Below are positions 46,955 through 55,186 of a stretch of DNA of 64,000 nt, piece after piece. A model generated the notes under the pieces. It saw nothing but the letters and a program-made list of their open reading frames with translations. It searched no databases and had not been told where the DNA came from. The DNA comes from CAVXFL01 sp963761015. Its GTDB lineage: Bacteria > Pseudomonadota > Alphaproteobacteria > Acetobacterales > Acetobacteraceae. The position numbers and the translations under genes are program-made. The stretch spans positions 62,001 through 126,000 of the forward strand of contig CAVXFL010000009.1 of NCBI GenBank assembly GCA_963761015.1, in the 5' to 3' direction. How positions within the stretch are numbered: the stretch's first letter is position 1; each line of letters begins with the position of its first letter.

Positions 46955-47263
46955 TCATCGGCGTGGTTCCCCGGTTAACCTCCGCGTCGGCAGGGGCGGC
47001 GGCGGGGAGCGCTCAGCGAGCACGAGATGCCAGTATGCCCACGAGCGCGGATCGAAAACGCCCGGCGGCGCGTGCTCGAGCGCTTCGAGAAACGCCTCGC
47101 GTGGCACGATCCCATGCAGGGCCGCGAGATCCTCGGGCGTACCGTAGGTCATCACATGCGCCAGGAAGTGCACCGGATCGGCCAACGCCGCGTCGGGCTC
47201 CTTGAACCACACGACACGCCTGGCCACGGCGCGCAGTTCCGGGGTGGACGGCAGCGGGTTCAT
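46955..47263 (-). CDS. hypothetical partner of the AbiEii-like gene
   Basis: 102 residues. Starts MNPLPSTPELRAVARRVVWFKEPDAAL and contains VHFLAHVMTYGTPEDLAALHGIVPREAFLEAL and WAYWHLVL. This short helical protein regularly accompanies AbiEii-type nucleotidyltransferase genes and is a candidate antitoxin. Its ATG overlaps the stop of the upstream gene (ATGA). It has no DNA-binding motif I can see. Confidence 0.6.
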   Translation of the reverse strand: MNPLPSTPELRAVARRVVWFKEPDAALADPVHFLAHVMTYGTPEDLAALHGIVPREAFLEALEHAPPGVFDPRSWAYWHLVLAERSPPPPLPTRRLTGEPRR

Positions 47264-47934
47264 GATTCCGCCTCCGGCTCGTCGCGGCGGGGCGCGTACG
47301 CGGTCAGCCGGGGCAGCCGGTTCGGGTCGGTCGCGGCAACGGCGGCAGCCAGTCGCTGCCTTGTCGGGGCCGGAAGGCGGTCGACGTCCTCGTGATAGCT
47401 GAGCGCCTTCAGGGCGATCAGCGGGTTGAAGCTATGCCCGTAGACGATCCGGCCCGCGGCCAGCGCGGTCGGCAGATCGATGCCGTTTTGCAGCAGCGCG
47501 TCGATATCGAGATAATCCTTCGCCTCGGCCCGCTTCTGTACGACCGCCACCTTCGTGCCCGCCAGGTCGAGCAGCGACGCCACGCTGACGCCCGGACCCA
47601 CTGCCGTATCGCTGGGAGCGACCTGCCCGAGATAGAGCGCCCCGAAGAAGGAGATCAGCACCGGGCCGTCCCGGTCGGCACGGCAGATCAGCGTGTTCGG
47701 GGCGATCTGAACCCGCTCGGCGTTGCGCAAATAGGGCACCGTTGCCGCGAGCTGATCCGGCTCGAACGGGTTATTGGAAAACCAGTCGAAATCGGCGGAG
47801 GCCCGGTGTCCCAAGCGGAGCGCGATGGCCGTGCCGCCGTAAAGCGTGAAATGGCTGGGTGTCGCGGCGAATTCAGGCCAAAGCCGCTGCTGCGGCGGGG
47901 CTAGAATTTCAAGTCGAGGCGTGAAGTCCGACAA
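47260..47934 (-). CDS. AbiEii/AbiGii-like nucleotidyltransferase
   Basis: 224 residues. The nucleotidyltransferase core FTLYGGTAIALRLGHRASADFDWFSNNPF carries GG and the DxD-like Asp pair; LAGTKVAVVQKRAEAKDYLDIDALL is the second conserved part. Homologous to the toxin half of AbiE-type systems, which block growth by nucleotide transfer. The frame is open further upstream through a palindromic repeat; I start at TTG 47934, 8 nt after GGAG, since upstream residues are repeat-encoded. Coupled to the 102-residue partner. Confidence 0.75.
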   Translation of the reverse strand: MSDFTPRLEILAPPQQRLWPEFAATPSHFTLYGGTAIALRLGHRASADFDWFSNNPFEPDQLAATVPYLRNAERVQIAPNTLICRADRDGPVLISFFGALYLGQVAPSDTAVGPGVSVASLLDLAGTKVAVVQKRAEAKDYLDIDALLQNGIDLPTALAAGRIVYGHSFNPLIALKALSYHEDVDRLPAPTRQRLAAAVAATDPNRLPRLTAYAPRRDEPEAES

Positions 47935-47997
47935 CCGAATTCTCCGCCGATCAACGGATTCAAGTAATCCGTCGCGCGCGAGGACCGCCCCCTTTTC

Positions 47998-48073
47998 GTC
48001 ATTCCCGCGAAGGCGGGAATCCAGCGGCCGATCCGCGGCACGGACGTTGGACCCCCGCCTTCGCGGGGGCGAC
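47998..48073. repeat. double-hairpin dispersed repeat near the AbiEii gene
   Basis: Left arm begins GTCATTCCCGCGAAGGCGGG and the right arm is close to its inverse with one C-to-G change in composition, CCCCCGCCTTCGCGGGGGCGAC. It is the widespread alphaproteobacterial palindrome type. Begins 64 bp upstream of the toxin start. Confidence 0.7.
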
Positions 48074-48228
48074 AAAAGGGCTTGATCGGTCGCTCGACGG
48101 TATCAGTCTCGAATCCCACCGCCGCAAACGTCAACCGAGCGCGCGGGGCAAACCTCTTGCTTTGTAGCACGACTTTGAGCCGCTGGCATTGGTTTGCCTG
48201 GGGGACCCACCAGCAGGGCGACGCATTA

Positions 48229-48780
48229 TCAACCGGAGGACCCGAGTCCCCGCAGGCCGGCGCGGAAGCGGACCGCGTTCATGGCGTAGTGGCGGGCGCC
48301 CTGGTCGAATTCGGCGCGCTCGGCTGCCGTCAGCACCCGTTTGAGACGCGCCGGCGCGCCGACCCAAAGCTCGTTGCGGCCGATGCGCTTGCCTTCGGTG
48401 AGCAGCCCGCCGGCGCCGAGCACGCCGCCCTCCTCGATCACCGCGCCGCTCTGCACGATCGCGCCCATGCTGACGAAGGCGCGGTCGTGCAGCCGGCAGG
48501 CATGCACGATGGCGGCATGGCCGATCAGCACGTCCTCGCCGATCAAACAGGCGAACGCCTCGCCGGGATCGACATGCACGATCGTGCCGTCCTGGACGTT
48601 GCTGCGCGCGCCGACCCGGATCAGGTTGCTGTCGCCGCGCAGCACGCAGCCGAACCAGATGCTCGCGCCGGGGCCGATCTCGACATTGCCGATCACCGCC
48701 GCGTTCGGCGCGATCCAGGCATCCGCCGCGATGCGCGGCGATACACCGTCGAGCGAATAAACCGGCCCCGAGTCAGGCAT
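48229..48780 (-). CDS. gamma carbonic anhydrase family protein
   Basis: 183 residues of left-handed beta-helix hexapeptide repeats (VIGNVEIGPGASIWFGCVLRGD, VGARSNVQDGTIVHV). Zinc His are in VQDGTIVHV and LIGHAAIVHACRL. Belongs to the CA/PaaY/YrdA group; activity as carbonic anhydrase is uncertain in this subgroup. Overlaps argC by 8 bp. Confidence 0.88.
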   Translation of the reverse strand: MPDSGPVYSLDGVSPRIAADAWIAPNAAVIGNVEIGPGASIWFGCVLRGDSNLIRVGARSNVQDGTIVHVDPGEAFACLIGEDVLIGHAAIVHACRLHDRAFVSMGAIVQSGAVIEEGGVLGAGGLLTEGKRIGRNELWVGAPARLKRVLTAAERAEFDQGARHYAMNAVRFRAGLRGLGSSG

Positions 48781-49726
48781 GCGCCGGCTCGAGCCGCTCG
48801 CGCGCCGCCGCTTTGGCGAGCCCCAGCATGAGCAGCGCGTTCTGCACGGCCGCGCCCGAGGCGCCCTTGCCCAGGTTGTCCAGCCGGGCGACCAGAACCG
48901 CGTGGCCGTGGGCGGGGTTGGCGTAGACGCGCAGCTCCATCAGGTCCGTATCGTTCAGCGCCTGTGGCTCCAGCCGGCCGGAGGCGTCGGCGTCCTGCAC
49001 GCGCACCAAGTCCCGCCCGCGGTAATGCGTGGCCAGCACCGCTTGCAGATCGGCGGCCGACCGCGCCGCCGGCAGCATATCGAGGTGCAGCGGAATCGAG
49101 ACGAGCATGCCCTGCCGATAGTGCCCGACCGAGGGCACGAAGACCGGCCGCCGGGTCAGTCGCGACCAGGCCACGATTTCCGGGACGTGCTTGTGTTCGA
49201 GAGCGAGCGCATACAGCTCGAACATCGGACCGCCGCTCGCCTCGTGGGCATCGATCAGCCCCCGCCCGCCGCCGCTGTAGCCGCTGACCGCGTTGATGGT
49301 CAGCGGAACGTCGGGCGGCAGCAGGCCGGCATCGACCAGCGGGCGGATGAGCGCGACGGCGCCGGTCGCGTAGCAGCCGGGGTTGGCCACGCGTTTCGCC
49401 GCCGCGATGCGCGCCGGCTGGTCCGAGGCAAGCTCCGCGAAGCCGTAGACCCAGCCGGGCGCGACGCGATGGGCGGTGCTGGCGTCCAGCAGCTTCGGCC
49501 CGTCCGCGCCCAGCGAGTCCGCGAGCGCCACGGATTCCCGCGCGGCCGCATCCGGCAGGCAGAGCACGACGAGATCGACCTCGCGCATGGCCGCGCGCCG
49601 CGCATCGGGATCCTTGCGGCGCTCGGGCGGCAGACTGTGCAGGGTGACGCCGGGAATGGCGCGCATCCGCTCCCGGATGCCGAGCCCGGTCGTGCCCGCC
49701 TCGCCGTCGATGAAGACCCGTGGCAT
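48773..49726 (-). CDS. argC: N-acetyl-gamma-glutamyl-phosphate reductase
   Basis: 317 residues, type 2 AGPR. Reduces N-acetylglutamyl phosphate in arginine synthesis. VFIDGEAGTTGLGIRERM is the nucleotide loop, NPGCYATGAVALIRPL holds the catalytic Cys, and GHYRQGMLVSIPLHL is typical. ATG 49726. It follows rplM-rpsI on the same strand, a conserved order in the group, with a palindromic repeat between. Confidence 0.93.
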   Translation of the reverse strand: MPRVFIDGEAGTTGLGIRERMRAIPGVTLHSLPPERRKDPDARRAAMREVDLVVLCLPDAAARESVALADSLGADGPKLLDASTAHRVAPGWVYGFAELASDQPARIAAAKRVANPGCYATGAVALIRPLVDAGLLPPDVPLTINAVSGYSGGGRGLIDAHEASGGPMFELYALALEHKHVPEIVAWSRLTRRPVFVPSVGHYRQGMLVSIPLHLDMLPAARSAADLQAVLATHYRGRDLVRVQDADASGRLEPQALNDTDLMELRVYANPAHGHAVLVARLDNLGKGASGAAVQNALLMLGLAKAAARERLEPAHA

Positions 49727-49784
49727 GTTCGGTCCCCTCGTCCGCATCCCTTCGGGGCCAGATCCAGAGCACCTGAAGGATTAC

Positions 49785-49876
49785 ATCATTGCGAGCCCGG
49801 CGTTCAGCCGGGAGGAGCAATCCCCTTCCCCGTACGCTCCCGGAGATTGCTTCGTCGCGTCGCTCCTCGCAATGAC
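49785..49876. repeat. repeat copy of the GIY-YIG element ends, without the gene
   Basis: The right part (49843-49875) matches the 41214-41246 arm with one change. The left part begins TCATTGCGAG and contains a small hairpin CCCGGC-GTTCA-GCCGGG. The space between the arms is only about 20 bp. It lies between rpsI and argC. Confidence 0.65.
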
Positions 49877-49883
49877 AGCGACA

Positions 49884-50378
49884 TCACCGCTTGCTGAACT
49901 GGAAGCTGCGGCGGGCCTTGGCCTTGCCGTATTTCTTGCGCTCCACCACGCGCGAATTGCGGGTCAGGAAACCCGCCGCCTTCAAAATCGTGCGCAGTTC
50001 CGGCTCGTAATACGTCAGCGCGCGGCTGATGCCGTGGCGCACGGCGCCGGCCTGGCCGGACAGACCGCCGCCCGTCACCGTGCAGGTCACGTCGAACTGG
50101 TTATAGCGGTCGGCGACCAGGAACGGCTGGGTGAGCAGCATGCGCAGCACGGGGCGGGCGAAATACTGCCCCACCCGGCGCCCGTTCACCATGATCTCGC
50201 CCTTGCCCGGCTTGATCCAGACCCGCGCCACCGCGTCCTTGCGTCGCCCCGTGGCATAGCTCCGCCCCTGCGCGTCCCGCTTCGCCTCGTAGCGGGGCGT
50301 GGTCTCGGCGGTCGGCTGGGCGACGACCGCAAGCTGGCTGAGATCGGTGAGCGTGCGGGATGTCTGGGTGTCCGACAT
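49884..50378 (-). CDS. rpsI: 30S ribosomal protein S9
   Basis: 164 residues. The S9 core is clear: YATGRRKDAVARVWIKPGKGEIMVNGR, VTGGGLSGQAGAVRHGISRAL and the basic end KKYGKAKARRSFQFSKR. N-terminal acidic/Thr-rich extension of about 30 residues is normal in alphaproteobacteria. Follows rplM by 5 bp. Confidence 0.97.
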   Translation of the reverse strand: MSDTQTSRTLTDLSQLAVVAQPTAETTPRYEAKRDAQGRSYATGRRKDAVARVWIKPGKGEIMVNGRRVGQYFARPVLRMLLTQPFLVADRYNQFDVTCTVTGGGLSGQAGAVRHGISRALTYYEPELRTILKAAGFLTRNSRVVERKKYGKAKARRSFQFSKR

Positions 50379-50383
50379 GCGGC

Positions 50384-50849
50384 TCAGCCTCTCCTGTTCT
50401 TCGCGTTCATGGCGGCGATGTCCAGCTTGCGCGGCTGCTGGCCTTCGTGGGGATGGACGCCGCCAGGGTAGACGTGCAGGTGCTTCATCTGCCGCCGCTG
50501 CAACGGCCCGCGCGTAATCATGCGCTCCACCGCCTTCACCAGCACCCGCTCGGGGTGCTTGCTGTCCAACCGCTCGCGCAAGCTGCGGCCCTTGATGCCG
50601 CCGGGATAGCCGGTGTGATAGTAGAAGATCGATTGCTCGGCCTTGTTGCCGGTCACGCGCACCCGCGCGGCGTTCACCACGACGACGTTGTCGCCGCAAT
50701 CGACATGGGGGGTGGTACCGAGGCTTATGCTTGCCGCGCAGCCGCATCGCCACGATGGCGGCCAGACGCCCGAGCACCAGGCCCTCGGCGTCGATCAGCA
50801 CCCAGTCCTTGGTCACCTCCGCGGGCTTCAGCGAGAGGGTGGTCTTCAT
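50384..50849 (-). CDS. rplM: 50S ribosomal protein L13 (frameshifted)
   Basis: 154 residues after correction. KTTLSLKPAEVTKDWVLIDAEGLVLGRLA at the start and VNAARVRVTGNKAEQSIFYYHTGYPGG, then HLHVYPGGVHPHEGQQP at the end, are standard L13. The frame breaks at GGTACC 50714-50719: as read KHKPRYHPP, where KHKASYTPHVDCGDNV is expected. Since L13 is essential, this is almost certainly a sequence error. Operon with rpsI. Confidence 0.95.
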
Positions 50850-50928
50850 CGGGCCATTTCCTTGGGTAGAGCGCGGCGGCTTATGCCGCGCATTGCCCGT
50901 CCGGTCAACGGCTTCGTCCAACGGTAAC

Positions 50929-51810
50929 ATGATACCACAACGCGAGCCGCCGTCGCCCGTGCACGTGATCGGCGCCTCCGGCCGCAGCGGATCGGCGCTC
51001 TGCCGCGCGTTGCTCGCCCACGGAGTCGCGGTGGTTCCGATCGTGCGCGACCCGGCCCGTTGGCGGGCGAGCGGCCTCGCCGCCGCGCCGCGCTTGGCCG
51101 ATCTCGGCGATGCCGCCGCGCTCAAATCCGCCCTCGCCGACGCGCGCTACCTGGTCTCGACGGCGCATGCGCGCGGCACAGCGGCGGTTCTGGCGGCCGC
51201 GCCGGCAGCCGCGCGCCTGGTGCTGATGGGCAGCACGCGCCGCTTCTCGCGCTTTCCCGACGCGCACGGCGCCGGTGTCGCCGAGGGCGAGGCGGCCTTC
51301 CTCGCCTCCGGCCGCAACGGGGTCATGCTGCACCCGACCATGATCTACGGCGCGAGCGGGGAACAGAACGTGCAGCGGCTCGCCGCCATGCTGCGCCGCC
51401 TGCGCCTCGTCCCGCTGCCGGGCGGGGGGCGCAATCTGGTGCAGCCCATTCACCAGGACGACGTGACCCGCGCCATCCGCGCCGCGCTGGCGCTGCCCTG
51501 GGACGGGCCGCACGTCATCGTGATCGCCGGGCCCGAGCCGGTGACCTACGCCACGCTCGTGCGCGAGATCGCCGCCGCAGCCGGCTTGGCGCGGCCGTTC
51601 ATCGCGCCGGTGCCCGCCTGGGTGCTGATGCTGGCCGCCGGTCTCGGCATTCACGTCCCGGGCGTGCCGCGGGTCAGCCGCGACGAGATCCGCCGCCTGC
51701 TGGAAGACAAGGCGTTCGATATCGCCGAGATGCTGGAGACCCTGGCCGTGCGCCCGATGCCGCTCGCCGAGGGCCTTGCGCGAACATTCCAGCGGGCGAC
51801 AATCGCGTGA
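50929..51810 (+). CDS. NAD(P)-binding epimerase/dehydratase-like protein
   Basis: 293 residues, atypical short-chain fold. VHVIGASGRSGSALCRALLAHG is the nucleotide loop; RLVLMGSTRRFSRFPD and MLHPTMIYGASGEQNVQRLAAMLRRL with Tyr follow the SDR layout, and the end binds substrate (PLPGGGRNLVQPIHQDDV). Substrate unknown. Starts about 80 bp upstream-divergent from rplM and runs toward the M20 hydrolase gene 23 bp downstream. Confidence 0.82.
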   Translation: MIPQREPPSPVHVIGASGRSGSALCRALLAHGVAVVPIVRDPARWRASGLAAAPRLADLGDAAALKSALADARYLVSTAHARGTAAVLAAAPAAARLVLMGSTRRFSRFPDAHGAGVAEGEAAFLASGRNGVMLHPTMIYGASGEQNVQRLAAMLRRLRLVPLPGGGRNLVQPIHQDDVTRAIRAALALPWDGPHVIVIAGPEPVTYATLVREIAAAAGLARPFIAPVPAWVLMLAAGLGIHVPGVPRVSRDEIRRLLEDKAFDIAEMLETLAVRPMPLAEGLARTFQRATIA

Positions 51811-51833
51811 CCGCCTGCCGGGAGCGCCGCAAT

Positions 51834-53024
51834 ATGCCCATCATCAACCGCATCGCCGATTTCCAGGACGACATGACCGCGTGGCGGCGCGACCTGCACC
51901 AGCATCCCGAACTCGGGCTGGCGGAGCAGCGCACCAGTTCGGTGGTGCAGGACAAGCTGCGCGCGTTCGGCGTGGACGAGGTCGTTACGGGGATCGCCCG
52001 TACCGGGGTGGTCGGCGTGATCCGCGGACGTGGGCCGAACAGCGGGAAGGGCGGTCCGGCGATCGGTCTGCGCGCGGATATGGACGCATTGCCGATCCTC
52101 GAGGAAACCGGCGCGCCGCACGCCTCGCGCAACCCCGGCATCATGCACGCCTGCGGGCATGACGGCCACACCACGATGCTGCTCGGCGCCGCGCGGTATC
52201 TGGCGGAGACGCGCAACTTCGACGGCACCGCCTACGTGATCTTTCAGCCCGCCGAGGAAACCATGGGCGGCGGGCGGATCATGGTGGAGGAGGGCCTGTT
52301 CGAGCGCTTCCCGATGCAGCAGGTGTTCGGCATGCACAACTGGCCCGCCGCGCCGGCCGGGACCTTCCAGTGGCGCAACGGTCCGGTGATGGCGGCGACC
52401 GCGACCATCGACATCACCATCACGGGGACCGGCGCCCACGGCGCGCTGCCGCATCGCGGCATCGATCCGATCGTCGTCGCCAGCCAGATCGTGACGGCGT
52501 TGCAGAGCGTCGTCGCGCGCAACGTCAATCCGATCGACGCGGCGGTGGTGACCATCGGCAGCATCGCCGGGGGCAACACCTACAACGTCATTCCCGAAAC
52601 CGTGCAGATGAAGGGCACGGCGCGCTGGTTTCTGCCGGCCGTCGGCGAGCGGATCGAAGCGAACGTGAACCGGCTGGTCACGGGCATTGCCGAGAGTTTC
52701 GGCGCCCGCGCCGAGATCGCTTTCACGCGCAATTATCCGGCGACGGTGAATCACCCCGAGGCGACGGCATTGGCACGGCGCGCCGCGGAGACGGTTGCCG
52801 GCGAGGCGCGCGTGGCCGAAGCGCAGCCGACCACCGGCGCCGAGGATTTCGCCTTCATGCTGCAGAAGAAACAGGGCAGCTACATCATGCTGGGCGCCGG
52901 GCGCGGCGCCAACGACCCGATGCTGCATCACCCCAAATACGACTTCAACGACGAGGTCCTGCCGGTCGGCGCCTGGTACTGGGCGACGCTGGTCGAGCAG
53001 CTTCTGCCGCGCGAGCACGCGTGA
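51834..53024 (+). CDS. M20 family amidohydrolase
   Basis: 396 residues. Zinc-dependent hydrolase of the hippurate/acetylamino-acid type. RRDLHQHPELGLAE, GLRADMDALPILEETG, HACGHDGHTTMLLGAARYL, FQPAEETMGGGRIMVEEGL and the C-terminal TGAEDFAFMLQ cover the metal and catalytic residues (Cys, His, Asp, Glu pair). ATG 51834 follows GGAG. The amide substrate is unknown. Confidence 0.9.
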   Translation: MPIINRIADFQDDMTAWRRDLHQHPELGLAEQRTSSVVQDKLRAFGVDEVVTGIARTGVVGVIRGRGPNSGKGGPAIGLRADMDALPILEETGAPHASRNPGIMHACGHDGHTTMLLGAARYLAETRNFDGTAYVIFQPAEETMGGGRIMVEEGLFERFPMQQVFGMHNWPAAPAGTFQWRNGPVMAATATIDITITGTGAHGALPHRGIDPIVVASQIVTALQSVVARNVNPIDAAVVTIGSIAGGNTYNVIPETVQMKGTARWFLPAVGERIEANVNRLVTGIAESFGARAEIAFTRNYPATVNHPEATALARRAAETVAGEARVAEAQPTTGAEDFAFMLQKKQGSYIMLGAGRGANDPMLHHPKYDFNDEVLPVGAWYWATLVEQLLPREHA

Positions 53025-53092
53025 AATTTCTCGTCGTTGCGAGGGGCTGGCCAGCGTACCAGGCGTAGGCGGAATACGAGGGAGATCACGTC

Positions 53093-54004
53093 ATGAAAAT
53101 AGGGTTCATCGGATTGGGCATCATGGGCCGGCCCATGGCGCTGAACTTGCAGAACGCCGGGCACGAGTTGTTCCTGCACGATATCAATCCGCTGCCGCAG
53201 GCGCTGCTGGATACCGGCGCGGTCGGCTGCGCCTCCGGCAAGGAGGTTGCGCAGAAGGGCGATGTCATCATCGTCATGGTGCCGGACACACACGATGTCG
53301 AGGCCGTGCTGTTCAGCCAGAACGGCGTCGCCGACGGATTGAGCCGCGGCAAGATCGTGGTCGACATGAGCTCGATCTCCCCGCTCGCGACCAAGCAGTT
53401 CGCGCAGCGCATCAACCAGCTCGGCTGCGAATATCTCGACGCGCCGGTCTCGGGCGGCGAGGTCGGCGCCAAGCAGGCCTCGCTCACCATCATGGTCGGC
53501 GGTTCGGAGGAAACGTTTGACAAGGTGAAGCCGCTGTTCGAGCTGATGGGCAAGAACATCACCCTGGTCGGCGGCAACGGCGACGGCCAGACCACCAAGG
53601 TCGCCAACCAGATCATCGTCGCGGTCACCATCGGCGCGGTCGGCGAGGCGCTGCTGTTCGCCGCGAAAGCCGGCGCGGATGTGAGCCGGGTGCGGCAGGC
53701 GCTGATGGGCGGGTTCGCGTCCTCGCGCATCCTGGAACTGCACGGCGAGCGCATGATCAAGCGCAATTTCGATCCGGGTTTCCGCATCGAGTTGCATCAG
53801 AAGGATCTGAACCTGGCATTGCAGAACGCGCGCGCGCTGAAGCTCGCGCTGCCCTACGCCGCGGCGGCGCAGAACCTGTTCAGCGCCTGCGCCGCGCACG
53901 GCGGTTCCGCCTGGGACCACTCGGCGATGGTGCGCGCATTGGAAGGCATGGCGAATTTCGAGATCGGCAGCGGCGAGATGGGCAAGAACGTGGTGCTGGA
54001 TTGA
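53093..54004 (+). CDS. garR: 2-hydroxy-3-oxopropionate reductase-like (beta-hydroxyacid dehydrogenase)
   Basis: 303 residues. KIGFIGLGIMGRPMALNLQNAGH is the Rossmann loop; DAPVSGGEVGAKQASLTIMVGG, the catalytic Lys in TTKVANQIIVAV and NALRALEGM-like end are those of GarR/GlxR. It reduces tartronate semialdehyde or a similar beta-hydroxyacid. The symbol is by resemblance; 3-hydroxyisobutyrate dehydrogenase is the alternative. GAG-rich ribosome site upstream. Confidence 0.82.
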   Translation: MKIGFIGLGIMGRPMALNLQNAGHELFLHDINPLPQALLDTGAVGCASGKEVAQKGDVIIVMVPDTHDVEAVLFSQNGVADGLSRGKIVVDMSSISPLATKQFAQRINQLGCEYLDAPVSGGEVGAKQASLTIMVGGSEETFDKVKPLFELMGKNITLVGGNGDGQTTKVANQIIVAVTIGAVGEALLFAAKAGADVSRVRQALMGGFASSRILELHGERMIKRNFDPGFRIELHQKDLNLALQNARALKLALPYAAAAQNLFSACAAHGGSAWDHSAMVRALEGMANFEIGSGEMGKNVVLD

Positions 54005-54010
54005 TGGCGG

Positions 54011-54079
54011 GTCATTGCAAGGAGCGCAGCGGGCTCGCTTTGACGCTGGTCTGGCAAAGGCGCCGACGTTCGCAATGAC
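54011..54079. repeat. degenerate copy of the GTCATTGC repeat
   Basis: Begins GTCATTGCAAGGAGCGCAGC and ends CGTTCGCAATGAC, with a 40-bp unrelated middle. The right arm includes the start codon of the RubisCO-like gene (54075). Confidence 0.5.
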
Positions 54080-55178
54080 GCTGCGCGTTATCGCCGTCTA
54101 CCGCGTGCGCGGCGAGGCGGGGGTGATCGCCGCCAGATCCGAAGCCATCGCGGTCGAGCAAAGCGTGGAAATGCCGCTCGACGCGATCGACGATCCGCAC
54201 ATCCTGGCCGACATCGTCGGGCGGGTCGATGGCATCACGGCACTGGACGACAATCTGTTCGAGGTACGCATCGGCCTCGCGCTCGCGACGATCGGCGACG
54301 ATGCCGGGCAGTTGCTCAACGTGCTGTTCGGCAACACCTCGCTCCATGACGACGCAATGCTCTGGGACGTGGAAATTCCGGCCGAACTCGCCCGCGGGTT
54401 TGGCGGGCCGCGCCACGGCATGCGCGGGTTGCGCGCGCGTGCCGAGGCCGCCGGACGCGCGCTCACCTGTTCGGCGCTGAAGCCGCAAGGGCTTTCCCCC
54501 GGCCGGCTGGCCGAACTCACCGAAGCCTTCGCGCGCGGCGGGCTCGATTTCGTGAAGGACGACCACGGCCTCGCGGACCAGTCCTACGCCCGGTTCGCGG
54601 ATCGCGTGCGCGCCTGCGCGGAAGCGGCGCGGCGCGCGGCGGCGGCCACGGGACGCCTCACACATTACGTGCCGAGTCTCTCCGGCAATCTCGACCGCAT
54701 GCGGGCGCAAATCCGGTTGGCGCGCGGCGAGGGCGTCGACACCGTCATGCTCGCGCCGATGGTCGCTGGCTTCGCCAACGTGCTGATGCTCGTGCGCGAG
54801 TTTCCGGACGTGGCCGTTCTCGCGCATCCGAGCATGGGCGGCGCGGCGCGTATCGCCCCCGCGTGCCTGATCGGAAAGCTGTTCCGGCTGCTCGGCGCTG
54901 ACGCGGTGATCTTTCCCAATCACGGCGGCCGCTTCGGCTACACGGAACGGACCTGCCGGGACATCGCCGCCAATGCCCGTGCGCCCTGGCACGGTCTCGC
55001 GCCCGCCATGCCGGTGCCCGCGGGCGGCATGCGTCTCGCCCGCGTGCCGGAGATGCTTGATTTCTACGGGCCGGACACGATGCTATTGATCGGCGGCAGT
55101 CTTCTCGCCGCCCGCGAACGGCTGACGGAAGCGACCGAGGAATTCGTCCGCGCCGTCGCCGATCACCGATACCAGTGA
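54075..55178 (+). CDS. RubisCO-like protein (form IV)
   Basis: 367 residues. RubisCO large-chain fold: SALKPQGLSP (Lys136 as in TIKP), GGLDFVKDDHGLADQSYARF where Lys161 is the carbamylation-site equivalent and the usual Glu is replaced by His164, HPSMGGAARI and the phosphate loop NHGGRFGYT. Not a carboxylase. In Rhodospirillum rubrum such a protein turns 5-methylthioribulose 1-phosphate into methylthioxylulose 5-phosphate. A cupin gene 8 bp downstream supports that pathway. ATG 54075 lies within a repeat. Confidence 0.85.
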   Translation: MTLRVIAVYRVRGEAGVIAARSEAIAVEQSVEMPLDAIDDPHILADIVGRVDGITALDDNLFEVRIGLALATIGDDAGQLLNVLFGNTSLHDDAMLWDVEIPAELARGFGGPRHGMRGLRARAEAAGRALTCSALKPQGLSPGRLAELTEAFARGGLDFVKDDHGLADQSYARFADRVRACAEAARRAAAATGRLTHYVPSLSGNLDRMRAQIRLARGEGVDTVMLAPMVAGFANVLMLVREFPDVAVLAHPSMGGAARIAPACLIGKLFRLLGADAVIFPNHGGRFGYTERTCRDIAANARAPWHGLAPAMPVPAGGMRLARVPEMLDFYGPDTMLLIGGSLLAARERLTEATEEFVRAVADHRYQ

Positions 55179-55186
55179 GGCAATCC

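Noticed and set aside
44592..47147. An 851-codon plus-strand frame
   Set aside because: Antisense to the dgoK and GMC genes, without motifs; those genes are clear on the other strand.
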